Origin: Butyrivibrio sp. Su6 | GTDB taxonomy: Bacteria; Bacillota; Clostridia; Lachnospirales; Lachnospiraceae | NCBI RefSeq assembly: GCF_900108105.1 | Contig: NZ_FNUR01000015.1 | Location: 1 to 64,000, forward strand | Length of the DNA stretch: 64,000 bases | Direction of reading: 5' to 3' | Shown: one piece after another, positions 1 through 9,935 of the stretch | How positions within the stretch are numbered: the stretch's first letter is position 1 | Layout: each line of letters begins with the position of its first letter | The notes under the pieces: generated by a model | Seen by the model: only the letters and a program-made list of their open reading frames with translations | Databases searched by the model: none | Told to the model about the DNA's origin: nothing | Made by a program: the position numbers and the translations under genes

Positions 1-174
1 GACGTATTCCTGTGCCCAGGCGTAAGGATCCTGCCCTTTGGCTTTTGCCTTTACTTCATCAAGGTTGCCAAGCTTTTCTACGGTAACAGTTGTGACAGAG
101 CCGTTTGACTTTCTGATAGTTTTCTGAACATAGAATGATGCAGAGTTTTTGGATTTGCTTACTGTTAGTTTCAT
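1..174 (-). CDS. Transposase, IS1634-like, N-terminal part (cut by window edge)
   Basis: The reverse strand from an ATG at 174 is open to base 1 and gives 58 residues. They begin MKLTVSKSKNSASFY, include TVEKLGNLDEV and end with a DPYAWAQ-like stretch. This opening (a 'SKSKNSASFYV' strand, then 'VEKLGN', then 'DP..WA') is what I know from IS1634/IS4-group transposases of Clostridia. A GGAGG sits about 10 bases before the ATG. The DDE catalytic domain would lie beyond the left edge and cannot be seen, so intactness is unknown. Confidence 0.7.
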   Translation of the reverse strand, partial: MKLTVSKSKNSASFYVQKTIRKSNGSVTTVTVEKLGNLDEVKAKAKGQDPYAWAQEYV

Positions 175-243
175 ACTTATATCCTCCAACCCTTATTATA
201 CCATACATAGCTACATATAGCCACATATAAAGTGATAAAATTT

Positions 244-274
244 GACAAAAAAATAAGACTGAAATATCAGTCTT
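244..274 (-). terminator. Hairpin plus T-run facing into the transposase gene
   Basis: AAGACTGA at 255-262 and TCAGTCTT at 267-274 form a perfect 8-bp stem with a 4-base loop. Read on the minus strand the stem is followed by ATTTTTTT, the form of an intrinsic terminator. It lies 80 bp upstream of the transposase start and points at it, so it could block outside transcription from entering the insertion sequence. Confidence 0.5.
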
Positions 275-326
275 TATGCGGGCTTGAGGGGTATGATGAA
301 CTAAGATTTATGAGGCTAGACTGTCA

Positions 327-370
327 AACTTCCGTGGGAAGTTGTCCTCGAAAAGGGGGCAACTTCTTTT
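327..370 (+). promoter_or_regulatory. Two mutually exclusive hairpins upstream of the pentose operon
   Basis: AACTTCC (327-333) pairs perfectly with GGAAGTT (337-343). The second arm also begins a longer stem, 338-349 with 355-366, which is followed by TTTT (367-370). The two hairpins cannot form together, and the downstream one looks like an intrinsic terminator. This is the geometry of an attenuator, but the same bases could be the terminal repeat of the neighbouring insertion sequence. The rest of 371-487 is AT-rich leader with no coding signal; the RBS AGAAGGAG lies just before 488. Confidence 0.35.
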
Positions 371-487
371 AAAATTAGCGAAATAAATATACACAAAAAG
401 GCGAATACGTATATAATTATCTTGTGTTTACCAAAAACTAAAATATTAGTTATATAAGTAAAAGAATGGGGTAGAAGGAGAAAAGGT

Positions 488-2083
488 ATGGGTGACGTAA
501 AAAAGCTTATTGAAGAGGGGAAGACTTTTCTTGGAATCGAGTTCGGCTCTACAAGAATCAAAGCTGTTTTAACAGATGAAGACTATAATCCAATAGCATC
601 CGGCTCACATGGTTGGGAGAACAGGCTGGACAACGGAATCTGGACATATACACTTGATGATATCTGGGGCGGCCTTCAGGATTGCTATAAGGGTCTTAAA
701 GATGATGTTGAAAAGAAATACGGCATTAAGCTGGTGGGCGTGGGGGCTATGGGCTTTTCTGCCATGATGCATGGTTATATGGCATTTGATAAAGAGGGAA
801 ACCTTCTTGTGCCATTCAGAACATGGAGAAATACAATAACAGAGGAAGCTTCTGACAAACTTACAGAGGTTTTCGGATATCATATTCCACAGAGATGGAG
901 CATTGCCCACCTCTATCAGGCTATTCTTAATAAGGAAGAGCACGTTTCAAAAGTTGATTTCTTTACTACTCTTGCCGGATATATTCATTGGCAGCTTACA
1001 GGAGAAAAAGTTCTTGGAGTTGGCGATGCTTCCGGAATGTTCCCTATTGATTCAAAAACATGCGATTACAACAAAAAGATGGTTGAGCAGTTCGATGAAC
1101 TGGTTGCATCATATTCTTTTGACTGGAAACTTTCTGACATCCTTCCAAAGTCACTTCCTGCAGGTGAAAGAGCTGGTTTTCTTACAGAAGAAGGCGCCAA
1201 AAAGCTTGATCCATCAGGAGATTTGAAGGCTGGTATCCCGGTTTGTCCTCCTGAAGGAGATGCCGGAACAGGAATGGTAGCAACCAACTCAGTTGGAGTT
1301 AGAACAGGTAATATTTCTGCTGGAACTTCAGTATTTTCAATGGTTGTTTTGGAGCATGACCTTTCAAAGGCATATCCTGAGCTTGACCTTGTTACAACAC
1401 CATCAGGAGAGCAGGTTGCAATGGTTCACTGCAACAACTGCACATCTGATCTCAACGCATGGGTATCTCTGTTTAGAGAGTTTGCAGGAGCAATCGGAAA
1501 AGACATTGATGATGACACATTATATGGAACACTTTACCGCAAAGCTATGGAAGGTGATGCTGACTGCGGCGGACTTCTTGCTTACAACTACTTCTCAGGG
1601 GAGAGTATTACAGGATTTAATGAGGGAAGACCTCTGTTTGTGAGAAGACCTGATGATAAATTCAATCTTTCTAACTTTATGAGAACACATCTTTATACTG
1701 CACTTGGTGCTCTAAAGGCAGGAAATGACATCCTTATGAAAGAAGAAAATGTTAAGGCAGACTTCTTCTTTGGACAGGGAGGTTTCTTCAAGGTAAGAGG
1801 CGTTGGCGACAGAGTAATGGCAGCAGCGCTCAATACTCCTATTAAACTTATGGAGACAGCTGGAGAGGGTGGCCCTTGGGGACAGGCAATCCTTGCAGGA
1901 TTCATGATGCAGAAAAACGATGGTGAGACTCTTGAAAAATATCTTGCTGATAAGGTGTTTGCAAGCGGAAAGGTTGAGACCTGCGAACCAAATAAAGAAG
2001 ATGTTGCAGGCTTTGACGATTTTATGAAAGATTACAACGCAGGTCTGGCTATAGAGAGAGCAGCAGTTGATTCATTAAAGTAA
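488..2083 (+). CDS. FGGY-family pentulose kinase (probable L-ribulokinase or D-xylulokinase)
   Basis: A 531-residue sugar kinase of the FGGY/actin-ATPase fold. It should phosphorylate a ketopentose with ATP in the cytoplasm. The N-terminal phosphate motif is visible as [13 protein letters not shown] (about residues 16-28), and the C-terminal adenosine-side glycine motif as GEGGPWGQA (about 460-468). It heads an operon with L-ribulose-5-phosphate 4-epimerase, split transketolase and ribulose-phosphate epimerase, so L-ribulose is the most natural substrate. D-xylulose cannot be excluded, because clostridial members of this branch carry either name. The start is supported by AGAAGGAG eight to ten bases upstream. 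It is the first gene after the hairpin pair at 327-370, which may control the operon. Confidence 0.85.
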   Translation: MGDVKKLIEEGKTFLGIEFGSTRIKAVLTDEDYNPIASGSHGWENRLDNGIWTYTLDDIWGGLQDCYKGLKDDVEKKYGIKLVGVGAMGFSAMMHGYMAFDKEGNLLVPFRTWRNTITEEASDKLTEVFGYHIPQRWSIAHLYQAILNKEEHVSKVDFFTTLAGYIHWQLTGEKVLGVGDASGMFPIDSKTCDYNKKMVEQFDELVASYSFDWKLSDILPKSLPAGERAGFLTEEGAKKLDPSGDLKAGIPVCPPEGDAGTGMVATNSVGVRTGNISAGTSVFSMVVLEHDLSKAYPELDLVTTPSGEQVAMVHCNNCTSDLNAWVSLFREFAGAIGKDIDDDTLYGTLYRKAMEGDADCGGLLAYNYFSGESITGFNEGRPLFVRRPDDKFNLSNFMRTHLYTALGALKAGNDILMKEENVKADFFFGQGGFFKVRGVGDRVMAAALNTPIKLMETAGEGGPWGQAILAGFMMQKNDGETLEKYLADKVFASGKVETCEPNKEDVAGFDDFMKDYNAGLAIERAAVDSLK

Positions 2084-2167
2084 TGTTATAAATTGATAAG
2101 CCTATCGCAATAATTACGAAGATTAATTAGCGGTCTGATAATAGAATAAACATTGGAGCGTAGAAAA

Positions 2168-2863
2168 ATGTTAGAAGAATTAAAGAAAAAAGTTTATGAA
2201 GCAAACATATTGTTACCTAAGTATGGACTTGTAACTTTTACCTGGGGAAATGTAAGTGCGATTGACAGAGAGAGCGGTCTTTTTGTTATCAAGCCAAGTG
2301 GCGTTGACTATGATACCATGACTCCTGACGATATGGTTGTTATGGATCTTAATGGCAACAAGGTTGAGGGTAAATTAAACCCATCATCCGATACACCTAC
2401 ACATGTTGAGATCTACAAAGCATTTAAGGAAGTAGGCGGTGTTGTTCACACACATTCATCCTATGCTACAAGCTGGGCTCAGGCAGGAAGAAGCATTCCC
2501 TGCTATGGAACAACTCATGCGGATTACTTCTATGGTGAGATACCATGTGTAAGATGTCTTACAAAGGAAGAAATCGAATCTGCTTACGAAGAGAACACAG
2601 GACATCTTATTGTGAATGAGTTTGAGCGCATGGGAAAAGACCCTGTGGCTGTACCTGCAGTTCTTTGCAAAAACCACGGTGTATTTACCTGGGGCAAGGA
2701 TGCGCATGAAGCAGTTCATAACGCAGTAGTTACAGAAGAGGTTGCAAAAATGGCCTATAGGTGCGAAACTATTAATCCGGAAGTGAAGCCAGCTCCACAA
2801 GAACTTCAGGATAAGCATTATTACCGTAAACACGGCGCCAATGCTTATTATGGACAAAAGTAA
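2168..2863 (+). CDS. araD: L-ribulose-5-phosphate 4-epimerase
   Basis: Class II aldolase-fold epimerase that converts L-ribulose 5-phosphate to D-xylulose 5-phosphate. It has 231 residues, the usual size. Zinc ligands fall where expected: His94 and His96 in VVHTHSS, and His170 in KNHGVFTWG, matching H95/H97/H171 of the E. coli enzyme. The ATG at 2168 is preferred over the upstream in-frame TTG at 2153, because that TTG forms part of the Shine-Dalgarno TTGGAG. It sits between the FGGY kinase and transketolase, so its product feeds straight into the pentose phosphate pathway. Confidence 0.93.
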   Translation: MLEELKKKVYEANILLPKYGLVTFTWGNVSAIDRESGLFVIKPSGVDYDTMTPDDMVVMDLNGNKVEGKLNPSSDTPTHVEIYKAFKEVGGVVHTHSSYATSWAQAGRSIPCYGTTHADYFYGEIPCVRCLTKEEIESAYEENTGHLIVNEFERMGKDPVAVPAVLCKNHGVFTWGKDAHEAVHNAVVTEEVAKMAYRCETINPEVKPAPQELQDKHYYRKHGANAYYGQK

Positions 2864-2903
2864 TCACTTAGCGAGGGCAGAAAAATAGAAAGGAAAAATA
2901 ATT

Positions 2904-3731
2904 ATGACCAATCAGGAACTTCAAAAAACAGCTAATGAAGTCAGAAAAAGTATTATCACAGCACTTCATGCAGCTGGGGCAGGACATCCGGGCGGATCTC
3001 TGTCATCAACAGATATTTTCACTTATCTTTACTTCGAAGAAATGAATATCGATCCTAAGGACACAAAGAATGCTGACCGCGATCGTTTCGTTCTTTCAAA
3101 GGGACATTGTGCTCCTGGCCTTTACTCAGTAATGGCAGAGAGAGGATATTTCCCTAAGGAGGAGCTTACAACTCTTCGTAAACTTGGTTCAAGACTTCAG
3201 GGACATCCAAGCATGCAGTATCTTCCAGGTCTTGACATGAGCAGTGGATCTCTTGGACAGGGAATCTCAGCAGCTTGTGGTATGGCTCTTTCAGCTAAGC
3301 TTGATAACAAGTCATTCCGTGTATACACACTCCTTGGTGACGGAGAGCTTGAAGAGGGACAGGTTTGGGAAGCAGCTATGTTTGCCGGATTCAGAAAACT
3401 TGATAACCTCTGCGTAATCGTAGATAACAACGGATTACAGATTGATGGACCTATTGATAAGGTATGTTCTCCTTATCCTATCGATGAGAAGTTTAAAGCA
3501 TTTAACTTCCATGTAATCAACATTGATGGTCATAATTTTGATGAAATAAGAAAAGCTTTTGAAGAAGCTAAGAATACAAAGGGACAGCCTACAGCTATCA
3601 TTGCTCACACAGTTAAGGGCAAGGGCGTTTCATTTATGGAGAATCAGGTAGGTTGGCATGGCAAAGCTCCTAACGATGAAGAGTTTAAGCTTGCTATGGA
3701 AGAATTAGAAAGGACAGGTGCAGCACTATGA
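2904..3731 (+). CDS. Transketolase, N-terminal subunit
   Basis: A 275-residue thiamine-diphosphate-binding half of a split transketolase. The ThDP/Mg motif is present: GDGELEEGQVWEAA (from about residue 148), followed some 27 residues later by DNNG. The N-terminal GHPGGSLSS and HCAPGLY segments are typical. It pairs with the downstream gene, which overlaps it by four bases (ATGA), to make one active enzyme that moves two-carbon units between pentose phosphates. The start is preceded by AAAGGAAAA. Confidence 0.95.
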   Translation: MTNQELQKTANEVRKSIITALHAAGAGHPGGSLSSTDIFTYLYFEEMNIDPKDTKNADRDRFVLSKGHCAPGLYSVMAERGYFPKEELTTLRKLGSRLQGHPSMQYLPGLDMSSGSLGQGISAACGMALSAKLDNKSFRVYTLLGDGELEEGQVWEAAMFAGFRKLDNLCVIVDNNGLQIDGPIDKVCSPYPIDEKFKAFNFHVINIDGHNFDEIRKAFEEAKNTKGQPTAIIAHTVKGKGVSFMENQVGWHGKAPNDEEFKLAMEELERTGAAL

Positions 3732-4669
3732 GCGATGTAAAGAAAATAGCAACAAGAGAGAGTTATGGTAATGCTCTTGCAGAACTCGGTGATGAGTATC
3801 CTAACCTTGTAGTTTTAGATGCTGACCTTGCAGCTTCAACAAAGACAGCAGTTTTCCAGAAGAAATTCCCTGAAAGACACATTGATTGTGGTATTGCAGA
3901 GTGCAACATGATGGGTATCGCAGCAGGACTTGCAACAACAGGAAAGATTCCTTTCGTTAGTTCTTTTGCAATGTTCGCAGCAGGACGTGCATTTGAACAG
4001 GTTCGTAACTCAGTAGGATATCCTCATCTTAACGTTAAGATTGGTGGAACACATGCCGGAATCACAGTTGGTGAGGACGGAGCCAGCCATCAGTGTAACG
4101 AAGATTTCGCTCTTATGAGCGTAATCCCTGGAATGGTTGTTATGTGCCCTGCTGATGACATTGAAGCAAAGGCTTGCGTACGTGCAGCAGTTGAGCATGA
4201 AGGCCCTGTTTATATCAGATTTGGCCGTGCTGCATGCAGCATCATTAATGACAGACCTGATTACAAATTTGAAATTGGAAAAGGAAATGTTGTCAGAGAA
4301 GGAAAAGATGTTACAATAGTAGCTACAGGAATTTGCGTAGATTCAGCTTTAAGTGCAGCAGAAATGCTTGCTAAAGATGGCATTTCAGCAGAAGTAATCA
4401 ATATCTGCACAATCAAGCCTCTTGATAAAGAGCTTGTAGCAGCATCTGCCAAGAAGACAGGCAAAGTTGTAACAGTTGAGGAACATTCCGTTATAGGCGG
4501 ACTTGGAAGCGCTGTATGCGATGCACTTTCTGAACTTGCACCTACTCCTGTAAAGAAACTCGGAATGCAGGATACATTCGGCGAGTCAGGAACAGCTTCA
4601 GAACTTGTTCATAAGTATGGACTTGACGGCGAGGGTGTATACGCATCAGTAAAGGAATTCCTTAAGTAA
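3728..4669 (+). CDS. Transketolase, C-terminal subunit
   Basis: A 313-residue partner of the upstream gene. It contains the pyrimidine-binding domain (VLDADLAASTKT, then FVSSFAMFAAGRAFEQ) and the C-terminal transketolase domain (TVEEHSVIGGLGSAV). The start overlaps the previous stop as ATGA, which suggests coupled translation and equal amounts of the two halves. Splitting transketolase into two genes is common in Firmicutes and archaea and is not a defect here. Confidence 0.95.
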   Translation: MSDVKKIATRESYGNALAELGDEYPNLVVLDADLAASTKTAVFQKKFPERHIDCGIAECNMMGIAAGLATTGKIPFVSSFAMFAAGRAFEQVRNSVGYPHLNVKIGGTHAGITVGEDGASHQCNEDFALMSVIPGMVVMCPADDIEAKACVRAAVEHEGPVYIRFGRAACSIINDRPDYKFEIGKGNVVREGKDVTIVATGICVDSALSAAEMLAKDGISAEVINICTIKPLDKELVAASAKKTGKVVTVEEHSVIGGLGSAVCDALSELAPTPVKKLGMQDTFGESGTASELVHKYGLDGEGVYASVKEFLK

Positions 4670-5322
4670 TGATAATTTTAAGCCCTTCAATTTTATCTGC
4701 AGATTTTACCGTGCTTGGACAGCAGATCACAGAAGCTGACAAGGCCGGAGCAGAGTATATTCATATTGATGTTATGGATGGCACATTTGTGCCATCCATT
4801 TCCTATGGTATGCCGGTTATCAAAAGTATAAGAAAGGTAACTGACAAAGTCTTTGATGTGCATCTTATGATCACAGATCCTATCAGGTATATAAAGGATT
4901 TTGTAGATTCCGGAGCAGACCTTATAACTTTCCATCTTGAGGCCACCTCAAATCCACAGGCAGTAATTGATGAAATCCATAAAAATGGTAAAAAAGCCGG
5001 ATTATCCATAAAACCGGGCACTTCGGTTAACGAACTCATTCCATATCTTGACAAGGTTGAAATGATTCTTATAATGACTGTTGAACCAGGTTTTGGTGGA
5101 CAGAAATTTATTGCTGAAACAATGGATAAGATCCGTAAAACCAGACAAATGTTAGATGAAAAAGGTCTTTCAACTGATCTGGAAGTTGATGGCGGAATCA
5201 ATTGTGACAATTTAAAAGAAGTTATAGACGCTGGAGCGAATGTTATTGTAGCTGGATCAAGTATATTCAAAGGAAACATAACAGAGAATATAGATAACTT
5301 CAAGGCTATAATCAGCAGATGA
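4669..5322 (+). CDS. rpe: Ribulose-phosphate 3-epimerase
   Basis: A 217-residue TIM-barrel epimerase interconverting D-ribulose 5-phosphate and D-xylulose 5-phosphate. Metal ligands are visible: His32 and Asp34 in IHIDVMDGTFVP, His65 in DVHLMI, and an Asp in LEVDGGIN (about residue 176). The start shares a TAATG junction with the transketolase gene, so it is translationally coupled. With AraD and transketolase it completes the non-oxidative handling of pentoses. Confidence 0.96.
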   Translation: MIILSPSILSADFTVLGQQITEADKAGAEYIHIDVMDGTFVPSISYGMPVIKSIRKVTDKVFDVHLMITDPIRYIKDFVDSGADLITFHLEATSNPQAVIDEIHKNGKKAGLSIKPGTSVNELIPYLDKVEMILIMTVEPGFGGQKFIAETMDKIRKTRQMLDEKGLSTDLEVDGGINCDNLKEVIDAGANVIVAGSSIFKGNITENIDNFKAIISR

Positions 5323-5338
5323 AAGGATTTTTTAATTA

Positions 5339-6868
5339 ATGCACATCATTTTTACATCTGATACACATGGACATGTGTATCCAATTAACTACGCTACCAA
5401 TTGCCCCGAGAATGCGGGGCTTTTTTGCATAGCTGCACAAATTTCCAAAGACGGAAATACACTCATTTTGGATGGAGGAGACTCCCTTCAGGGAACACCT
5501 CTTCTTTCCTATTATTTAGAGCATAAGGACGAATATGATTTCAACCCTGCAGCAGAAGGTTTTAACGCTATGGGGCTTGATTACTATACACTTGGCAATC
5601 ATGACTTTAATTTTGGTTATGATGCTATCCTTGATTTTGTTACTGCTATGAATGCAACACTTATCTCTGCAAATGTAGAGGATAAGAGAAACGCCCTTGG
5701 AATAAAGAAGCATGTGATTCATGCACTTGAGGATGGCACCAAAGTCGGAATCACAGGAGCTGTTACAGGATACGTTAATGTCTGGGAACAGAAGGACCAC
5801 CTTACAGAGCTCGTGGTTTCTGATCCTGTTGAGGCAGTAAAAAAAGAACTTGAAATAATGAAGGATAAATGCGACATAACAGTTTGCATTTACCACGGAG
5901 GCTTCGAGGAAGATCTTTCATCCGGAGAGCTTTTATCTGATACTACAGAGAATCAGGCATGCAAGATCATGAGAGAACTTGGTTTTGACATTGTTCTTAC
6001 AGGCCATCAGCACATGGCTGTTGAGGGTATCAGCATAGAGGGCAGCTACGGTGTTCAGCCACCGGCAAAGGCTATGAAGTACTGCGAAGTATTTGCTGAC
6101 AAGAAGGATGGTGCCTGGGATATCACATCAAGTCTTGTTCCGGTAAAAGAACCTGATGCAAAATATGCTGAAATCGCTAAAGCCCATGATTTCATGGATG
6201 ACCTCAACTCAAAGATTCAGAAATGGCTCGATGAGCCGATCGGATGCCTTGAAAAGGCTATCGATCCTGAGCCAAAGCTTGAAGTTGCCATAAAGGGAAG
6301 TAAGGTTGCTGCAATATTTAATCAGGTGCAGCTTGAATATACAGGTGCTGACTTCTCATGCACTAGTCTGTCCAATGATCCTCTTGGACTTAAGAAGGAT
6401 ATAACAGTAAGGGACGTTCTTGGAATTTACCAGTTCTCCAATACTGTTGAGGTAAAAGAAGTTACAAAGGCTGTAATCAAACAGGCTCTTGAGAGATGTG
6501 CTGAATATTTTGAAATCGATGAAGATGGAAAGCTTAAGATTTCAAATATCTTTTTACAGCCTAAGATCGAGCATTACAACTACGATTTCTATGCAGGACT
6601 TGAGTATGTTCTGGATATTACAAAGCCTCTCGGCGAGAGAGTTACTCTTTTAAGGAAGATTGATGGAACTGAGCTTGAGGACAATAAGACATACACACTT
6701 GTTACCAGCAATTACAGAGCTACAGGTACCGGCGGATATGCGTGCATAGGAAACAGCAAAACAGTAAAGAGCTTTCCTGATGAGATGCCGGATCTTTTGA
6801 TTGACTACCTTAGAAGGAACAGTCCTGTTAAGGAGATAGTTAACAGCAAGTTGACAGTTAAAGCCTGA
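5339..6868 (+). CDS. 5'-nucleotidase/UshA-like metallophosphoesterase without signal peptide
   Basis: A 509-residue protein with the calcineurin-like phosphoesterase motifs in order: FTSDTHGH (residues 5-12), LDGGDSLQG, LGNHDFNFG, YHGGFE and TGHQHM. A C-terminal 5'-nucleotidase domain follows, with YQFSNTVEV and TGTGGYACIG. Relatives hydrolyse nucleotides, UDP-sugars or cyclic nucleotides, usually outside the cell. This protein starts directly at the first metal motif with no leader peptide, so it is probably cytoplasmic. It is 17 bp after rpe and probably belongs to the same transcript. Substrate unknown. Confidence 0.85.
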   Translation: MHIIFTSDTHGHVYPINYATNCPENAGLFCIAAQISKDGNTLILDGGDSLQGTPLLSYYLEHKDEYDFNPAAEGFNAMGLDYYTLGNHDFNFGYDAILDFVTAMNATLISANVEDKRNALGIKKHVIHALEDGTKVGITGAVTGYVNVWEQKDHLTELVVSDPVEAVKKELEIMKDKCDITVCIYHGGFEEDLSSGELLSDTTENQACKIMRELGFDIVLTGHQHMAVEGISIEGSYGVQPPAKAMKYCEVFADKKDGAWDITSSLVPVKEPDAKYAEIAKAHDFMDDLNSKIQKWLDEPIGCLEKAIDPEPKLEVAIKGSKVAAIFNQVQLEYTGADFSCTSLSNDPLGLKKDITVRDVLGIYQFSNTVEVKEVTKAVIKQALERCAEYFEIDEDGKLKISNIFLQPKIEHYNYDFYAGLEYVLDITKPLGERVTLLRKIDGTELEDNKTYTLVTSNYRATGTGGYACIGNSKTVKSFPDEMPDLLIDYLRRNSPVKEIVNSKLTVKA

Positions 6869-6918
6869 AAAGGCATACTATACTTGTGAAATTATCGTTT
6901 TTATGAAGAAGGAATGCT

Positions 6919-7794
6919 ATGTATAAAAGATTAGAAAGAAACGATGCCTGTTGGTGCGGCAGTGGCAAAAAATATAAGAGTTGCCATGCTGCTTTTGACG
7001 ATAAACTGATACAGTTCGAGCATCAGGGAATGATAATCCCTGACAGAAGTCTTTTCAAAACTGAAAAGGATATTGAAGGTATCAAAAAGAGTGCAGTCAT
7101 AAATATGGCTGTTTTGGATGAGATCGGTGAAAAGATCCATGCCGGAATGAGCACTCAGGAAATAGATGATATTGTTTATAACACAACTACCAAGATGGGA
7201 GGAATCCCTGCAGATCTTAACTACGAGGGATTTCCTAAGAGTGTATGCACCTCTATTAATGAAGAAGTGTGCCACGGAATTCCATCTAAAGATATTATCC
7301 TTAAGGATGGCGACATAATAAATGTTGACTGTTCTACTATACTTGATGGCTATTTCTCTGATTCATCACGAATGTTTTGCATAGGTGATGTTTCTCCTGA
7401 GAAAAAGAGACTTGTAGATGTTACCAAAGAGTGCCTTGAAGAGGGACTTAAGGCAGTTAAGCCATGGACACCTATCGGAGATATGGGCAATGCAGTTCAT
7501 CAGCATGCCTTAAAGAATGGATATACTGTAGTCAGAGAGATTGGCGGACATGGATGTGGAAACGCTTTCCATGAAGAACCTTTTGTAAGCTTTGTAAGTA
7601 AGCCGGGAACAGGAATGCTCATGGTTCCGGGTATGGTATTTACAATTGAACCTATGGTAAACATGGGAACTAACGAGATATTCATTGATGAGGACAACGA
7701 TTGGACTGTTTATACAGCAGATCTTAAGCCATCAGCACAGTGGGAAGTAGAGCTTTTGGTAACTGAGACAGGCTATGAGCTTTTGTGCTGGTAA
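6919..7794 (+). CDS. map: Methionine aminopeptidase type I with N-terminal SEC-C motif
   Basis: Removes the initiator methionine from nascent proteins. 291 residues. The first 25 form a SEC-C zinc-binding motif with Cys11, Cys13, Cys22 and His23 (CWCGSGKKYKSCH). The catalytic pita-bread domain follows, with metal ligands in NVDCSTILDGYFSDSS, GGHGCGNAFHEEP and FTIEPM. SEC-C-bearing MetAPs are a known clostridial variant thought to aid ribosome or substrate docking. It lies 27 bp ahead of metG. Confidence 0.94.
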   Translation: MYKRLERNDACWCGSGKKYKSCHAAFDDKLIQFEHQGMIIPDRSLFKTEKDIEGIKKSAVINMAVLDEIGEKIHAGMSTQEIDDIVYNTTTKMGGIPADLNYEGFPKSVCTSINEEVCHGIPSKDIILKDGDIINVDCSTILDGYFSDSSRMFCIGDVSPEKKRLVDVTKECLEEGLKAVKPWTPIGDMGNAVHQHALKNGYTVVREIGGHGCGNAFHEEPFVSFVSKPGTGMLMVPGMVFTIEPMVNMGTNEIFIDEDNDWTVYTADLKPSAQWEVELLVTETGYELLCW

Positions 7795-7821
7795 TTGATA
7801 TAGAAAGACGAGGTTTATTTA

Positions 7822-9858
7822 ATGCAGAATAAGGGTAAATACTATATTACAACTGCAATAGCTTATACATCAGGTAAGCCACACATCGGAAACAGCTATG
7901 AGATAGTGCTTGCTGATGCTATTGCAAGATATAAGAGAAGAGATGGATTTGATGTTCATTTCCAGACAGGATCAGATGAGCACGGACAGAAGATCGAGAC
8001 AAGAGCGATCGAGGCAGGATGCAGCTCACCTAAGGAATTTGTAGATCAGGTTTCAGACACAATAAAGGGTCTTTGGAACCTCATGGATACATCATATGAC
8101 AGATTCATCAGAACAACAGATGATGATCATGTTAAACAGGTTCAGAAGATATTCAAAAAGTTCTATGATCAGGGCGATATTTATAAGGGATCATACAAGG
8201 GAATGTACTGTACTGAGTGTGAGGCTTTCTATACAGAGTCTCAGCTTAAGGACGGAAAGTGCCCGGAGTGCGGCGGCCCTGTTCATCCTGCAGAGGAAGA
8301 GGCATATTTCTTTAAAATGAGCAAATATGCTGACAGACTTATTGAGTATATCAACACACATCCTGAGTTTATTCAGCCTGCATCAAGAAAGAATGAGATG
8401 ATGAACAACTTCCTTCTTCCGGGCTTACAGGATCTGTGCGTTTCAAGAACGTCTTTCAAATGGGGAATCCCAGTTGATTTCGATGAAAAGCATGTAGTAT
8501 ATGTATGGCTTGATGCCCTTACAAACTATATCACAGGAATCGGTTATGATGCTGACGGTAACAGCTCAGAAGAGTACAAAAAGTGGTGGCCCGCTGACCT
8601 TCATCTTATTGGAAAAGACATTATAAGATTCCATACAATTTACTGGCCTATTTTCCTTATGGCACTTGGTGAGCCACTTCCTAAGCAGGTATTTGGTCAT
8701 CCATGGCTTCTTCAGGGCGGTGAAAAGATGAGTAAGTCAAAGGGCAACGTTATCTATGCAGATGACCTTGTTAGTCTCTTTGGCGTAGACCCTGTAAGGT
8801 ACTTTGTTCTTCATGAGATGCCGTTCGATAATGATGGTGTTATCACATGGGAGCTTTTAGTAGAAAGATTCAACTCAGATCTTGCAAATACACTTGGAAA
8901 CCTTGTAAACCGTACTATTGCTATGAGCAATAAGTATCTTGGCGGCGTTGTGGCTGACAAGAACGTTACAGAGGCAGTAGATGCTGATCTTAAGGCTGTT
9001 GTAACAGGATGCTATGCAAAAGTAGAAGCAAAGATGGATGAGCTTCGAGTTGCAGATGCACTTACAGAGATATTTGCACTGTTCAAGAGATGCAATAAAT
9101 ACATTGATGAGACAGAGCCTTGGGTACTTGGAAAAGACGAGAGCAAAAAGGACAGATTATCAACAGTTCTTTATAACCTTGTAGAAGCTATTTCAATTGG
9201 CGCAGCTCTTCTTGATCCATTTATGCCTGAGACAGCACAGAAGATAAAAGAGCAGCTTAATACTCCTGATAGAGATTTTGATACTCTTGGTACATTTGGC
9301 GTTTGCAAGAATGATACAAAAGTTACTGAGAATCCAGAGATGCTTTTTGCTCGTAAGGATTTAAAGGATGTCCTTGAGAAGGCTGCAGAGATAACCAAGA
9401 AGCAGAAGGAAGAGTTTGAGAGAACACAGGCTGAAGCTGCAAAGAACCTTGCTAAGGCAGGACTTGCTCCGGCAACTCCTGTAAAGGCACAGGAGAGCGA
9501 GAAGGCAGAGGCTATTGATATCCCTGCAAAAGAAGAGATTACTTTTGACCAGTTTGGAGCAATGCAGTTCCAGGTTGGTGAAATCATCAAATGTGAAGCA
9601 GTTGAGAAGTCCAAGAAGCTTCTTTGTTCACAGGTTAAGATCGGAAGCCAGGTTAAACAGATCGTATCAGGAATCAGAAAGTACTATTCTCCTGAAGAGA
9701 TGGTCGGCAAGAAGGTAATGGTTCTTGTAAACCTTAAGCCTGCTAAGCTTGCAGGAGTAATGTCAGAGGGAATGCTTCTTTGCGCAGAGGATGCAGAAGG
9801 AAATCTTGCCCTTATGACACCTGAAAAAGATATGCCATCAGGAGCAGAAATCTGCTGA
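7822..9858 (+). CDS. metG: Methionyl-tRNA synthetase with C-terminal tRNA-binding domain
   Basis: 678 residues, charging tRNA-Met. The class I signatures are KPHIGNSYE near the start and KMSKSKGN at about residue 305. A zinc knuckle with CTEC and CPECGG (about 131-153) sits in the connective peptide. The last ~105 residues form an OB-fold tRNA-binding module (FQVGEIIKCEAVEKS), joined by an Ala/Lys/Glu-rich linker. The RBS is GACGAGG. No T-box leader is visible upstream; map ends only 27 bp before it, so the two are probably co-transcribed. Confidence 0.97.
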   Translation: MQNKGKYYITTAIAYTSGKPHIGNSYEIVLADAIARYKRRDGFDVHFQTGSDEHGQKIETRAIEAGCSSPKEFVDQVSDTIKGLWNLMDTSYDRFIRTTDDDHVKQVQKIFKKFYDQGDIYKGSYKGMYCTECEAFYTESQLKDGKCPECGGPVHPAEEEAYFFKMSKYADRLIEYINTHPEFIQPASRKNEMMNNFLLPGLQDLCVSRTSFKWGIPVDFDEKHVVYVWLDALTNYITGIGYDADGNSSEEYKKWWPADLHLIGKDIIRFHTIYWPIFLMALGEPLPKQVFGHPWLLQGGEKMSKSKGNVIYADDLVSLFGVDPVRYFVLHEMPFDNDGVITWELLVERFNSDLANTLGNLVNRTIAMSNKYLGGVVADKNVTEAVDADLKAVVTGCYAKVEAKMDELRVADALTEIFALFKRCNKYIDETEPWVLGKDESKKDRLSTVLYNLVEAISIGAALLDPFMPETAQKIKEQLNTPDRDFDTLGTFGVCKNDTKVTENPEMLFARKDLKDVLEKAAEITKKQKEEFERTQAEAAKNLAKAGLAPATPVKAQESEKAEAIDIPAKEEITFDQFGAMQFQVGEIIKCEAVEKSKKLLCSQVKIGSQVKQIVSGIRKYYSPEEMVGKKVMVLVNLKPAKLAGVMSEGMLLCAEDAEGNLALMTPEKDMPSGAEIC

Positions 9859-9935
9859 TAATATGATTTTCGAGCGAAGCTTTGGAATAAATGGTATCAT
9901 ATAAGTATACAAACAATTATGGGGAGGTTTTTCCA

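Noticed and set aside
2153..2167. TTG start for araD
   Set aside because: The TTGGAG there is the ribosome binding site for the ATG at 2168.
4803..5303. Long minus-strand ORF antisense to rpe
   Set aside because: rpe is unambiguous on the plus strand; the antisense frame is a by-product of its codon use.
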